Shown here: positions 30,046 to 41,660 of the stretch, piece after piece | How the letters are laid out: each line of letters begins with the position of its first letter | Numbering within the stretch: the stretch's first letter is position 1 | Assembly: GCF_040954835.1 (NCBI RefSeq) | Contig: NC_090703.1 | Span: forward strand, 10,287,001 to 10,351,000 | Source of the DNA: Lepisosteus oculatus | Lineage: Eukaryota; Chordata; Actinopteri; Semionotiformes; Lepisosteidae | Reading direction: 5' to 3' | DNA length: 64,000 nucleotides | The notes under the pieces: model-generated | Told to the model about the DNA's origin: nothing | Database searches by the model: none | The model's input: only the letters and a program-made list of their open reading frames with translations | Position numbers and translations under genes: made by a program

Positions 30046-30364
30046 CAGGGGTTCCCGATCCTGAGGCCCAGAGACCCACTGCTTCACATTCCAGCCAAGC
30101 TTTATTACCTAACTGAACCCTTAAATAAACTAGCACGTTGCTTGATTGGGATATTTACACATTTTTGTGTAATTTTATTTTCCCTTATGAAATCTGACAG
30201 CCCAAAGGGCAACCTCCACCGTGTTTCAGAGCCCAAAACAATCAAAAAGCAGACCTTAATCCTATCGTTACGTTAATTAAGGGTTCAATAGTGTCAACAA
30301 CAGCTGGGCTGGAACACAAACCAGCAGGCGTGTGGGCCTGCAGGACCAGGGCTGGGAGCCCCTG
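30046..30364. mobile_element. non-autonomous hAT-like element
   Basis: Begins CAGGGGTTCCC and ends with its imperfect inverse GGGAGCCCCTG; internal subterminal sequence is also inverted ('ctgaggcccaga' against 'ctgcaggaccag'). The flanking 8-mers ctctatta and ttctattg match at six of eight positions, as expected for an aged 8-bp hAT target duplication. No transposase. Located just downstream of the KLHL28 stop, possibly inside its 3' UTR. Confidence 0.65.
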
Positions 30365-30794
30365 TTCTATTGCACACAAACGCCAGAACACAAGAGTCGC
30401 AACAGAAAGACTGACAGACACGCGCCCACACTCCATGGTCATCTGGCTCGGCAGGTCCGTGATGCGGAGTCCAACGCCTGATCCCGACAGGCCAGTTTCC
30501 GTCTCCGCTTCCTTATTTTCTGACTGCTTCGTCTTCCGTGATCCCCTCTTTCCCCCACCGCCCTGCCTCCCCCGCTTTCCCAGAATCCACAACGGGGCTC
30601 CTGGGGCTCAGCAAAAATGGGCACTTTTTTTTAACTTTCTTCGTCCTCCTCTTCTTCCTCTTTATTGCCTCACCGTACCCGTTTCACATCCACCACCCAC
30701 CCTCTTAAATAAAAATCAGAATGAAAAGGAAAAAAAAAAGCAACCAGTTTCTACCTTCTGTTAGTCCAGTTTCATCATCCGGTCATATTAATTG

Positions 30795-33700
30795 TCAAAG
30801 GGCAGTCAGACCAAAGTTACAGCGACAGTACTTCATGCCACTGGAGTCCAACCAGTTGTCTGTGATGGGGTCGTACCTCTGGACTGTGTTCAGGTATGAC
30901 GATCCCGAGTGACCTCCAACCACATAGAGGTAGTTGTCCACAATAGCTGCACCCACTCCTGAATGAGGACAGAAGACACCCAGCGGTCAGTCACACACAG
31001 CCCTGCGCTAACTACACAACTACTGCCAATCTGAACAGCATGCTTACACGCATCATAAGCTAGGGCTTGAGCTACATTACAACGCTCAACACATTGAGGG
31101 GGCAACGAGCAGGTTTATCACGCTGTGCCAAACCTCTAGCCTTAGACAAGGGCATCAATGCAAAACTGAAGCTCTCGTATTACCCAGAGGTCTTTTCTCC
31201 TGGTGTTGGAAGCAAGAATTCAAGCTTTGCACTGACGAAAAGCCTGCTGCAATTCAGATTAAGTCAATAAACTGTTCAATTAAGTAATTTAGGAAAGAAA
31301 ACCAGAACAACCTTAGAGGAGTTACTCACCTGTTCTGGGCTCGTTCATTGGCCGGCATGCTGTCCACTGGTTCTGGTGAGGGTCATACCTCTCTATGCTA
31401 GACAGATGAGAGACGCCGTTGTGTCCGCCCACCACAAAGATGAAACCCAGCATGACGCCCACCCCAAAGTTTATTCTCTTGTCTGCCATTGGGGCCACCA
31501 TTTCCCATGAGTCCTTGCTGGGGTCATACCGCTCCACACTGTGAGAAATACAGAGGGTTAGACTAGTGAGAGGGCAGAAGGGGTCATTGCAAACAATGCT
31601 GCCCGACAAAAAAACATGGGGGCAGCACACACAGCTCTGAACAGCTTATTCTCTAGGTTCAGTCCTTAAAACAATACTAATCGTAAACACATAGAAAATA
31701 CATATTCACAATAAAGGATACGGGTAAAAAAATTCTCAACTATGAATTGAGAGCTGATGTGTGGTGAGCGTTCTGGCGCACTATGGCTGTTGTCGCATCA
31801 TCCAGGTGGGGCTGCACACTAGTGGTGGTGGAGGGGAGTCCCCATTACCTGTAAAGGGCTTTGAGTGGAGTGTCCAGAAAAGCGCTATATAAGTGTAAGC
31901 AATTATTAATTATAATTATTATTATAAGTATTTTTTCCTTAAGAATCCAGGGTGTCTTACAAAAAGACAGAAAAAAACTGCCAGTCCTTGCCAAGAGACC
32001 AGAAAAATCCAAACAGCATACAAACAGGGTTGTGTTGCTTCTTACCTGGCGTCAGGTTGTTGTGTACCATGGTAAAACACAACGACTCAAGCTAAACCCA
32101 CAGTAAAGGAGGTATGGAAGATCGAAACCCCTGACCTGCCAGTCTCCTACAGCCTTAGATTTATTACATTTAATTAAAATGCATATGTGTGTGCTGCAGT
32201 GTGACCTAACAATATTACGAATAAAAACAAAGGGGAATGATCCGTTTTTCTTCATCTCTGGGTTTGATGCGTCACTCCCCAACCCCACGGGGAGCAGCTT
32301 TTGATGCCTGTGAGAAGCCACAGTGGCCTTGGCCTGGGCTCTTTGATCCTCTTCAAGGGATCTGGAGAAGCCAGGTAGGGCTGTACGCCACCTGGCACAC
32401 ACACAGGCACACGGTGTCCTTTCAGTCCGTGCTGGGACAGCAAGGCCGGAACAGCAGTGAGAGAATCCACCCCCTGCTACAGCTACGCTCTTGTTTCTCT
32501 TACGCCGCAGTATAGGTAACGGTCTATCAGTATTTCACTGTTTTGCTGGAACCAATTCCAAGCAAAGAGCTGTTGTTGACTGGACTTCACTTTACAAATG
32601 CCTACTTTGTTTCTGAGACACCCCTTTCCTTGGAGAACAAGTTGTCTTTTGCATGAGAGAGCTCTGTCTTCACTCCGTTTCTGGCCACTGGGGATTAACT
32701 CTGATCGTCTAACTAGCCCCCAAAAGACAAGAGTTTCCAATTCAAGGCAACACGCTCCTCTCCTGATACCTTGTTGTATCCGAGGCAGAACTCAATTACG
32801 AGCAAAGAACAAATCCTCCCCAGACAGCCAACGGCTAAGCTCAGGTTACAAAATGTTCTCCATTTGGTGGACAGATCAACAAAAATCAGATCTGTACTTT
32901 AGCAGAGTGTCTCAAAAGTGCTTTAGAGGGTTACACATGCAGCTGGCTAGTTTAGTAGCTCACTGTTCATTGACACTTCACTATCCAATTCACAACAAAT
33001 GTCAAATAATCTAAAAACTGAGAAACTCCTCATCTAAAGCAGACTTGTGAGTTTAAATGGGGGTTATCATTTGTGCCTCCCTTGCTCTTGTGATAAGCTT
33101 GGGGTTGTTCATGTCCGCAATGCCATGTATTTGAAAGGGGTTTATTCTTGACGTATAGTTTATTTGTGGGGTACCAGAGTGATTCCAGAAGTAATCCAGT
33201 CCGGGCCTTAACTCCACACATTGATGGTTCTGATGTGGGCAAGGCCGCTAGATGACCACGCCCTCAGCCCTGTGTGTACAGCTGGAGCCCATAAATAGCT
33301 GAGTGGCACTCGGGTTCGGTGGGTTCAAAGCAGCCTAGATATTTTCTTCCTCCCACACAACACGAACAGCAGTTCTCGTAGCAGGTTTGGGCCCAGTAAG
33401 CTTGCCATGTTATCAATTAGACCTACATCTGTCCCCTGTCGCAGTACCCTTGCTCTCTAGTTGATTCTGGGGGCCTGCAGGGGTGAATAAGCATTGGAAG
33501 ACCTGAGAATAGCATGGTTATATATAGAGTAGATATAACTAAATATACTGACATTGCATCTTCTATGATCACATATGGGTTGTAGCCATGCATGGAATTG
33601 ATTAAGACCAAGACAACCACCCGTGTGAGAGTGTTTCTGACAGAGCTTTCACAAAGTTAGCGTGCAAGGCTTTTGTGACAGCTTGGTTTCGATCACGCGA

Positions 33701-36700
33701 TGCACCTCCGGGGGCGCCGAGCGCGGAGCAGGGCGGCTGCTCTCACCTGTTCATGTGCGCCGGGCCGTAGCCCCCGATGGCGTAGATCATGCCGTCCAAC
33801 ACGGCGGTGGCAAAGCAGCTGCGCGACTTCATCATGGGCGCCACGGGCTGCCACTCCCTCACCTTGGGGATGTACTTCTCCACCGACTGCAGGTAGTACT
33901 GCCCGTCGTACCCCCCCAGCGCGTACAGCTCCCCCGCCAGGACCACGACTCCCAGCGTGCTCCGGCACTCCGCCATACGCTCCACCGGCGACCACATGTT
34001 GGTCTCGGGGTCCCAGCACTCCACGGTGCTCTCGTGCCGCCGGTAGCTGATGCCCTGCCGCATGTGAGTGGCGATCCCGCCCACCACGAACACCTTCTGG
34101 TCCAGCACCGCAATGCCGAATTCGTAGCGGGGCACGCTGAGGGACGCCAGGCCGATCCAGGAGTCCGTCTGGGGGAAATACATCTCCATGCTGCCGGAGA
34201 GAGAGAAGTGATGGGGGGGATTGAGTCCACATCCAGGACAAAAAAGGCCATTGTGGCCTTTTCCTGCAGCACAGATATGATGAATGTTTAACCAATTATG
34301 TCAACACAGTGTATTTTTGCTGGGTGCTTCGTCACACTGCTGCCACATAGGAACAAGTAAAGGTTTATTCCATGCTGAAAAGAAAAGAAAGGAAACAATG
34401 TTTCAGCCTTGGAGCCTTCTTCCACAGCCGAAACGTTGTTTCCTTTCTTCTCTTTTCAGCATGGCATAAACCTTTACTTGTTCCTTTGCAGCCTACGCAT
34501 GCTGACGCAGCTACCTACTTCAACTACTTCTGCTACCACATATTACTTCACTTCAGAACATTTTTACAGCATTTTGATTTGTTTACTCTGTTGTTACAAT
34601 GGCACGTCATGGCTAGCTTTCACAGATAGGTTTCAAAGAAAAGATCATTCCCCCCCCACAAAGCCTCCACAGAATGTTTTAACACTGTAAGTAAAAAAAA
34701 AAACAGCTTAATGTCCAATTTTTTTAGTTTAAAAAATAAAAAGTAGGCCTTTTAAAGCAGACTGTTGTAAAATCTATCAAATACCCTGGAAGGCCAACAC
34801 TAAGGGTCAGAAAAGGAAAACACAGGCTTACCCATGTCATTAAAATACACAAATAATACTTGAAGCTTGAAGGCATAAAACAGACTCAGAAATAGAAAAG
34901 CAGGGTCATTGTTCCAGATGGTAGAGACTTAGGAATTTAATTTTGTTTTGGAAAGACATTCATCGGGCTAATGGCTTTATCATCTGTGTTCTATTTATAA
35001 AAGCCATCAGTGGAATTACTCTTATAACAAATATTTTTTATTAGCACATTGGGAGTTTCTTGTATTGTTTTACTATGGAGTCCTGCCAATCATGCTGTAG
35101 CGAAAGTTTGATCATGACAGATTTCCTGTGAAATAAATAGCGACAGCATTACCACAGATTAAAGTGCGCACCCACAACCTCTTAAAAACATTTTCCATCC
35201 TACACTGCTTACAGCATGACATCCATTTGTACTTTCCAAGTGGAAAATAAAATTGTAAAAAAGTTTGCTTCATGCCTTTAAATTCCTTGTATGCAAACAC
35301 CTGCATTTGCTGTACAGTAACAACAACAGGCTTAAGTCCTCAGAATAAGAAAAAAAAAGGAATAGGATCCCATAAGAAATCAAGACCACACTTCGAATAA
35401 ATCCTTGATCGTTTAAAGTACGATCTCATACATTGTACAAACAGCAGGTCACTAAACTCGCACCTCAATCCTACAGCAGAGGCGTTGCTATCATGAGACA
35501 AGAGCTGCGATACCTCTGTGAACAGGAAGCATTTAGGGTTGCAATACTAAAACCGACACAAAACCCATCCGAGTGACCCTCAGCAGAGAGGGAGCCGTCT
35601 CTGCCTTGGCCTAGAAAAAGTCAGTTCTTAATACTGGGAATCGAACTTGACATTACATCACTCAGCCAACACAAAACAGGAAGTCTCTATGTACTGGGAG
35701 CACCAGAGGGACCCCTGCCAGGCCAGCTCCAAATAAAATCCCCTGGAGTTCAGAACTCAACATCATCTCTCACCCTCAAACTGACACAACCACACATCAA
35801 ACACTACAAACAGAATCTTTCCTTTCTGCATCATCTACCAACCCCTTGAAGTAATCATTATCCCCCAGCTTCAATTTGGGTTTACTTTACAGTTTGTTCT
35901 GCTTTATTTTTGCTTCCCTGTGGTCTACCAGGATCTGCACCCTGGGTCTGGACTCACACACTCTCACACACCGGACCCCCTCAGCTGCAGGAGGGGCTCC
36001 CAAGTTTGGGGGAGGTGGGGGTGACGGGTAATTGTACAGGGCACAGGACACGATCTCACACCACACCGCCCTCCATTGCTTTTATGCCTCTGGATTTGGG
36101 ATTTTGGTTTGGCTGGAGACAAGGGGCCTCGATCATCGTCCGACGGACAGAAACGACCTCGGCTCCCGGGGGTGCGAGGAGAGGAGCGGGTGAGGGGGTG
36201 AGCTTTACCTCTCGAGTGTGGCGAAGAGCCCGGCCTTCCCGCCCACGGCGCAGAGCACCTTGGGGGCGCAGCGGGGCCGCGTGGACAGCACGGTCTGGTA
36301 GGACAGCCGGTGCTCGGGCATGAAGTGGTACTTGAGCGCCTCGTTGAGCAGGTGCTTGCAGGCGTGGTCGTCGCGGATGAGGTGGTTGGCCTCGTACAGG
36401 CGGGTGAGGAACTTGACGCTGAGCAGGGGCAGGCGCACGCAGTGCAGCAGCTGGGCCAGGTACTGCTGCCTCTCCGTCACGTCGTATTTGATCCAGGACT
36501 CCAGCGCATAGAACACCGTCTCCTCCGTCACCACGTTCAGGCAGTCGTTGGACACGATCTCGTCCAGCTCGGCCCGTGTCAGCTCGAAGAACTCCTCCGT
36601 TTGGCACACCTCCTCGAAGTTCTGGCAGATGAACTTGGTGGCAGCCAGGTAGAGGTCGTGGCAGCCGTAGGTCTCGGCGAAGCGGGAGATGCCTATGCAG

Positions 36701-37658
36701 TTGCCGGCATCCAGCTGGCTCTCCAGGAAGGCACAGCACTCCTTCAGCACCAGTTTCACCTGCAGCAGGTTGGCAGCCGGCAGCAGGGACTCCACTGTGT
36801 CCTGCGAGATGAACACTGTGCCAGTGTACGCATACTCTACAATGGCCTGCGAAGAGATAAGAGGGCATCATGAGTGCTGTCTACTCCACTGCCTCCATAC
36901 AGTTTACATTGGTTGATACATTTCAAATAATTGCATCGGGCTTACTGCATTTATGAACAGGCTGCTTAACCGCTTCATACACTTCATACTCTATGAATTG
37001 GCTACATTACTCTGCTCTCCTCCCCACTGATAGCTGATGTGTGGTGAGCGTTCTGGCGCACTATGGCTGCCGTCGCATCATCCAGGTGGGGCTGCACACT
37101 GGTGGTGGTGGAGGGGATCCCCATTACCTGTAAAGCGCTTTGAGTGGAGTTTCCAGAAAAGCGCTATATAAGTGTAAGCAATTATTATTATTATTATACC
37201 TAAACAATCAGTCTTTTGTTATTAATGCAATTCTAGGTTTGTGCAAATCAGCATTTTTAAAATGCAAAACAAAACAGCTGCACTGAAACCACAATAGCGT
37301 GAAAATCTTTGCGAAACCTCTCCCTGGTTTATTTTAAGGTATGTGCAGACCTTTGTTCCACAAAATGCTGGATAAGCAAACGCCGGCTCGCACGCACCTG
37401 CAGCGCGGCCTCGTCGATGCACTGGAACTCCACCTCCGAGTTCTCCTTCTCTGAAAGGTTGCCCGTGAACATGGCCTTGAAGTAGGGGCTGATGCTTGCA
37501 AGCACCACTTTGTGGGCGTGAATCTTGGCATCGCCGACCCGCAGGACCACGTCGCAGAGCTCGCGATGCTGCCGGAGGAGCTGCAGGCCCTGCAGGAGCT
37601 GCTCGGAGTGCGGCCGCGTCAGACTGGCAAGCATGTAGGACTGGGGTTGCTGGTCCAT
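30795..37658 (-). CDS. KLHL28: Kelch-like protein 28 (BTB-BACK-kelch)
   Basis: Five coding exons on the minus strand: 37656-37658 (ATG) to 37398, 36846-36209, 34190-33747, 31538-31330 and 30958-30795, 1716 nt for 571 residues, the human length. Phases agree at every junction. Exon 1 begins exactly with the ATG after an acceptor (cccgcag). Order: BTB (about 20-130, spanning the exon 1/2 junction at residue 87, with LCDVVLRVGD and HAHKVVLASISPYFKAMF), BACK (about 135-240), then six kelch blades marked by the GG dyads VGGKAG, VGGIATH, LGGYDG, IGGYGP, VGGHNG and VGGHSG. The BTB-BACK half of such proteins binds CUL3 and the propeller binds a substrate; the KLHL28 substrate is not known to me. Head-to-head with TOGARAM1, as in human. 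Two SINE copies sit in its introns. Confidence 0.97.
31740..31925 (+). mobile_element. 5S-type SINE, 5'-truncated
   Basis: Only the 3' half of the family is present, ending GCGCTATATAAGTGTAAGC and an interrupted (ATT)n tail. The internal block 'gctacattactctgctc' to 'ccccact' is deleted. In the last KLHL28 intron, antisense to the gene. Confidence 0.85.
34351..34530. repeat. repeat family A, copy 3, with inverted duplication
   Basis: A sense copy (34421-34530, ending CCTACGCATGCTGACGCAGC) is preceded by its own inverted partner. Arms 34351-34413 and 34421-34483 pair at 57 of 63 positions with a 7-base loop, making a 133-bp near-perfect hairpin in a KLHL28 intron. Confidence 0.85.
36990..37197 (+). 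mobile_element. 5S-type SINE, 5'-truncated
   Basis: Starts at the 'ctatgaattggctacattac' block and is collinear to the GCGCTATATAAGTGTAAGC end and (ATT)n tail. In KLHL28 intron 1, antisense to the gene. Confidence 0.88.
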
Positions 37659-38406
37659 CTGCGGGTTGAGAACGGCAGAAAAAAAGCAGCACTGAGCTCC
37701 AGAGGCATAACCCATCTCTTTCTCAAGTGAAGTCACATGCTCCAATATCAACACTGTGCAGAGTTCTGCTAAGACTCCCTTCTTTAGTGGTTATGATTTT
37801 GCTTACTAACTTCATTTCAAGGCAGTCCTTGCCGCCACTGCCAAACTAGTCAGCACCTATTAATTTTAATCACTCTACGCGATCAAGCAATCACCAACCC
37901 AATTCAATATGCTCAAAGACGGCAATACTGTAAAACACTTTAGCTTCTGTGATCTCATCTAGACTTGGGTGTGAATTTGAAAGAAAATGCAGGACATATT
38001 TTTAATGTAGTACGGGCATCTTTTTTTCAGACATTTGAATGCTTCATATTTCAAAACCAAAGAGGAAGAACTTGCTTGTGGTTGCCCAAGCTGTGATGCA
38101 AAGTACTGCTAAAATAAAAGTCTGACATAGCACTGTCTGTCCTTATTCAGTGTTGGAACCGGAAGCTTCCTGGATATAGCCGTCACCACTGGATTTATTT
38201 TTATTGGGATGACCAATGAGGCTCCAGAAAAACCAGGAACATTCAGACATATTAGGACATATTCGTTTTGAAGTTTATCTGAGACTACATGCACTGACAC
38301 TTAAACCCACACTAAACTGAATGCTAATTACTTTGGAGCTAATTACTGATACTAAAATACTTGCTAAAAATAAAAACAATAAACAATCGGTATCAATAAC
38401 CTGCTC

Positions 38407-38704
38407 CAGGGGTCTCCAACCCAGGACCTCGAGGTCTCCTTTCCAGCAAGTCTTGTTGGTCACCATTAAATCACCAAGATCTCCAGACCCAGAACAATTT
38501 AACTGTGACCACTTAAACAGGAGATTGAAGCAAAAATAGATAGCCTTCATCCCTCAGGGAACAGATCTCCTTTGATTAAACACATTACTTGCTTAATCAG
38601 TCAATGGCTTACAAGTATTCCTAATTAAAAACAACAGCTCATTTTAGGTTATTTGTAAGATAAACTGGATCGGGACTCTCTAGGAAGCCGGGTGGAGATC
38701 CCTG
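38407..38704. mobile_element. non-autonomous hAT-like element
   Basis: Termini CAGGGGTCTCCAACCC and (inverse) GGGTGGAGATCCCTG form imperfect inverted repeats. The flanking 8-mers acctgctc and gactgctt share five positions, a possible aged target duplication. Related in its ends to the copy at 30046. Upstream of KLHL28 coding exon 1, inside its likely first intron. Confidence 0.55.
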
Positions 38705-39572
38705 GACTGCTTCTGTTTCGCTTATATACACTTTGCATTTCCATCTTTTACTGCTCCATGGAGAAGACCCCATGAAGACTCCATTCAACACCGCTAATGT
38801 AATTACAGGACTCCAAGAATACACGCCACTCTGCAAGAAATGCCAGGACTTCCTTTGAATAACTAACACTTGGCACAAAACAAATACCGCATCACTCCAG
38901 CTAAAATGAGACTTTCTGCACCATTCTTAACTCTCCTGGGTCTCAATTCACCTTCAAAGTTTCCTTTCAGAATATTAACCGAGTTTCTGTGGAAAAAAAA
39001 AAAGTTGGTGTCCTGCAGGCGAGTGAAACCTGCTCTCGGCCATGCGTGCTCCGTTTCTGCTATAATCCTCCGGAGTTCTAGTCCTGGGCAACATATCCCT
39101 GCTGGCCTTTTTACTCCACAACAGACTCATCACACAACTGCTGATTCTACTAATTAAGATTGGGAAAACAACTCATAACCCCACCCTCCAGCGGACACAC
39201 ACGTTTCTAACTTTGCGCGGTTACTTGGACATGTATCCTACTTGTACTAGCAGACAGCCATTACGTTTCAAAGCTGCTGCAAGTGACTGCATTTCCTATT
39301 AGAATGAGTTTTGCTGTAAGCCAACAGGACAGTTTCACTGCAGAAGACAAGTTCACAAAATATCGAACTGATCCAATCTCAATGTGCCAGGGTAGGGGCT
39401 TGGTAAACACAAACTCAATCAAATGACTGACTATGCAAATAGTGGCACACCGATTACATTAAACCTGAATTTTTAGGATTCAGAAAATAACATGGGAACC
39501 TATAATGTTTCAACCCCTGTGATTCGTAACACCTTAACAACGCAAATAAAAATGTTTAAAATCACTCTTAGG

Positions 39573-40046
39573 CGTCACAGTAGCACAGTAGTTAGCACTG
39601 CTCATTTCCTGGGGTGCTATATGGAGTTTGCATGGTCTCTCCAGGTTCACAGGGGTTTTGCACTCCGGTTTCCTCTCACAGTGCAAAAATATACGGACTT
39701 TAGGTCAGTAAGGTTTTGATTGTTTCACACTCTTGCTTTTTGGTTTGGGGAACATGTCAGAATCCAATGAGGCCGGTTAGCTCAGTTGGTTAGAGTGTGG
39801 CGCTAATAACGCCAAGATTGCAGGACCGATCCCCATATAGGCCAGGAGAGGTCAGTAAGGTAGGTTGACTAGTAGGTTAATTGGCTTCTGGGAAACCTGG
39901 CCTTGGTGTGAGTGCATGTCTGTGCCCTGCGATGGACTGGCGTCCTGTCCAGGGTGTCTCCTGCCTTGTGGCCGTTGCTTGCTGGGATAGGCTCCAGCTC
40001 CCTATCCCATACGGGACAAAACGGTTAGGAAATGGGATGGGTTGAA
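39573..40046 (+). mobile_element. L2-tailed SINE, interrupted by a tRNA insertion
   Basis: The 5' part (39573-39714) has 'gtagcacagtagttagcact' and 'atggagtttgcatggtctc'. The 3' part (39849-40046) has 'taattggcttctggg', 'gccctgcgatggactggcg', 'gggataggctccagctcc' and an 'acggttagaaaatggg'-like end. The two parts were contiguous before the 134-bp insertion at 39715-39848. Confidence 0.75.
39771..39844 (+). pseudogene. tRNA-Ile(AAU)-like copy, degenerate
   Basis: A 74-nt cloverleaf: acceptor GGCCGGT, D arm with A box TTAGCTCAGTTGG, perfect anticodon stem TGGCG/CGCCA, and loop CTAATAA with anticodon AAT. Two T-stem pairs and acceptor pair 5 are mismatched, and the T loop begins AC instead of TT, so the B box is damaged. 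This points to a pseudogene. It sits inside an insertion bounded by 13-bp direct repeats. Confidence 0.8.
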
Positions 40047-41177
40047 AATTAACTCGGCGATGGTGTCACTCTACTTTTAAAAAGCCCTACAACTCCATAC
40101 CATGCTAGTCACTTAATATTTTTTAAAAACTACAGTTAGTAAAATTTCCCGTCTGCTGACATTTAAAACTTACCTCAACAGGACGTAACACTTATCATAA
40201 GGCAAACCTTCATCGTAGTACAGACTGTGTCTCGGTTTATCGCAGTGAATGGGGTTTGGTGGGAAAGCTGGGAATACTTTAGAGAGGATGACATTCTGAC
40301 ACAAGCGGGCACTCGTGAAACAAGATTACATTATTATTTGTCGTCACTGCTGCTCTTGTTATGGGAACGTGGTATTCAGACTTTGAGATGTTCTTCGCTT
40401 GTCAAGGCTAATTGCAAACTGTTCTTAATGTAAAGGGGAAAGTAAATGCTTACTGCTAGGATGTTAATACATTAAATACAGAACATTCTCCCGTCTGCCC
40501 CGGTGAAGAGTTGCCAATATTTATACATCGACACAACTGTGTTGAAAACATCACTTTCACTGTCTGCTCGTTCCGGGAACCGAAGAGATCCTACTGAAAT
40601 TAAAAACCAATTATAAACACCGCCCTGATGTAACTCATGCAAAGTCTCATCATTCCAGTCATTCGTATCACTGCTTCCACGGTTACCTTAGTAGATCACC
40701 TGCCTGCACATGTTGAGGAAATACTTATATTACACTGATCGGAGAGTATTAAAGATACTTCGCTTAAACGGAAGTATAGTTTATAAATGCAAGTACCGTG
40801 TAGTTAAAACTGGAGTATCTAAATCACTCTTAAGGGGGTAAGACGTTGCAGTTTTTCTCTCTGATTTTATTTTCTAACCGATTTATGAACATGACAAGCG
40901 TCCCGAAATGCAAACCGTTTGCACCAATCACAAAATCCTATCAGGGTCTACCACTGGGCCTTTAGTGTGAGAGAACTAATGTTTCACTCGAGCAGTACCG
41001 CTACCATAAAAAAATAAATAAATAAACGACACCCCAGCTTTCTTCGCTCGACTGATTTTTTTTTTTTTAAAAGCCGAATTTTCATGACGGCGGCGCGCAC
41101 ATCTCTAAATGCCCCAACAGACGTCATGCAGTCACACTGAAACAACCCGAGCATGTCGGTGCCTCAGAACAACGTAC

Positions 41178-41660
41178 CTGTTTTCCGCTTCTGATGCGCC
41201 GCCGACCGGAATCTATTTTTGTTGGAGTGGCGGAGGTGAACCCAGCAGCGGCAGGAACCCCGAGCGCCTGTCAAAGAAACAAACACAAAAACAGGTTGGG
41301 CCTGCGCAACTTCCGGCAGCGGTGCGATAACAGAGGGAAATAGATATCTTTTTTTTGTCCTCTCTCTCTCGCACAGTTAAAACGTCGCCGCACGTACGGC
41401 CGGCCCTATTACACAGCGACGGCTGTGCCGACCGCCTAGCGCCCTTACCGTTCGCGCATTTAGCCAGCAGCAGCAGCAGCAACCGCCTCGACAGCCCTAG
41501 CTAGCTAGCTCGCTCGCTCGTTTCGTGTTACGCAGCGTCCTTCCTCCCTCTCCCGTTCAGCCTCGCCTGTTACCACGCCAACAGCCTCCTGGAAAGAGAC
41601 TACAACACCCACAGTGCTCAGAAGACAAACGTCACCTAGCAGGCGCGTCGCGGGCTTTTC
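41178..41660 (-). promoter_or_regulatory. KLHL28: KLHL28 CpG-rich promoter and likely first (noncoding) exon
   Basis: CpG-rich block upstream of KLHL28. A minus-strand donor CAG|GTACGT ends a candidate noncoding exon at 41178. Short runs of CAG (about 41465-41482) and of GCTA/GCTC (about 41499-41521) lie within. A ZNF143-like ACTACAACACCCA begins at 41599. The transcription start is not resolved. Confidence 0.5.

Noticed and set aside
36056-36873. Long frames overlapping KLHL28 exon 2, including one of 271 residues on the same strand
   Set aside because: They are alternative-frame shadows of the BACK/kelch exon, whose true frame matches KLHL28.
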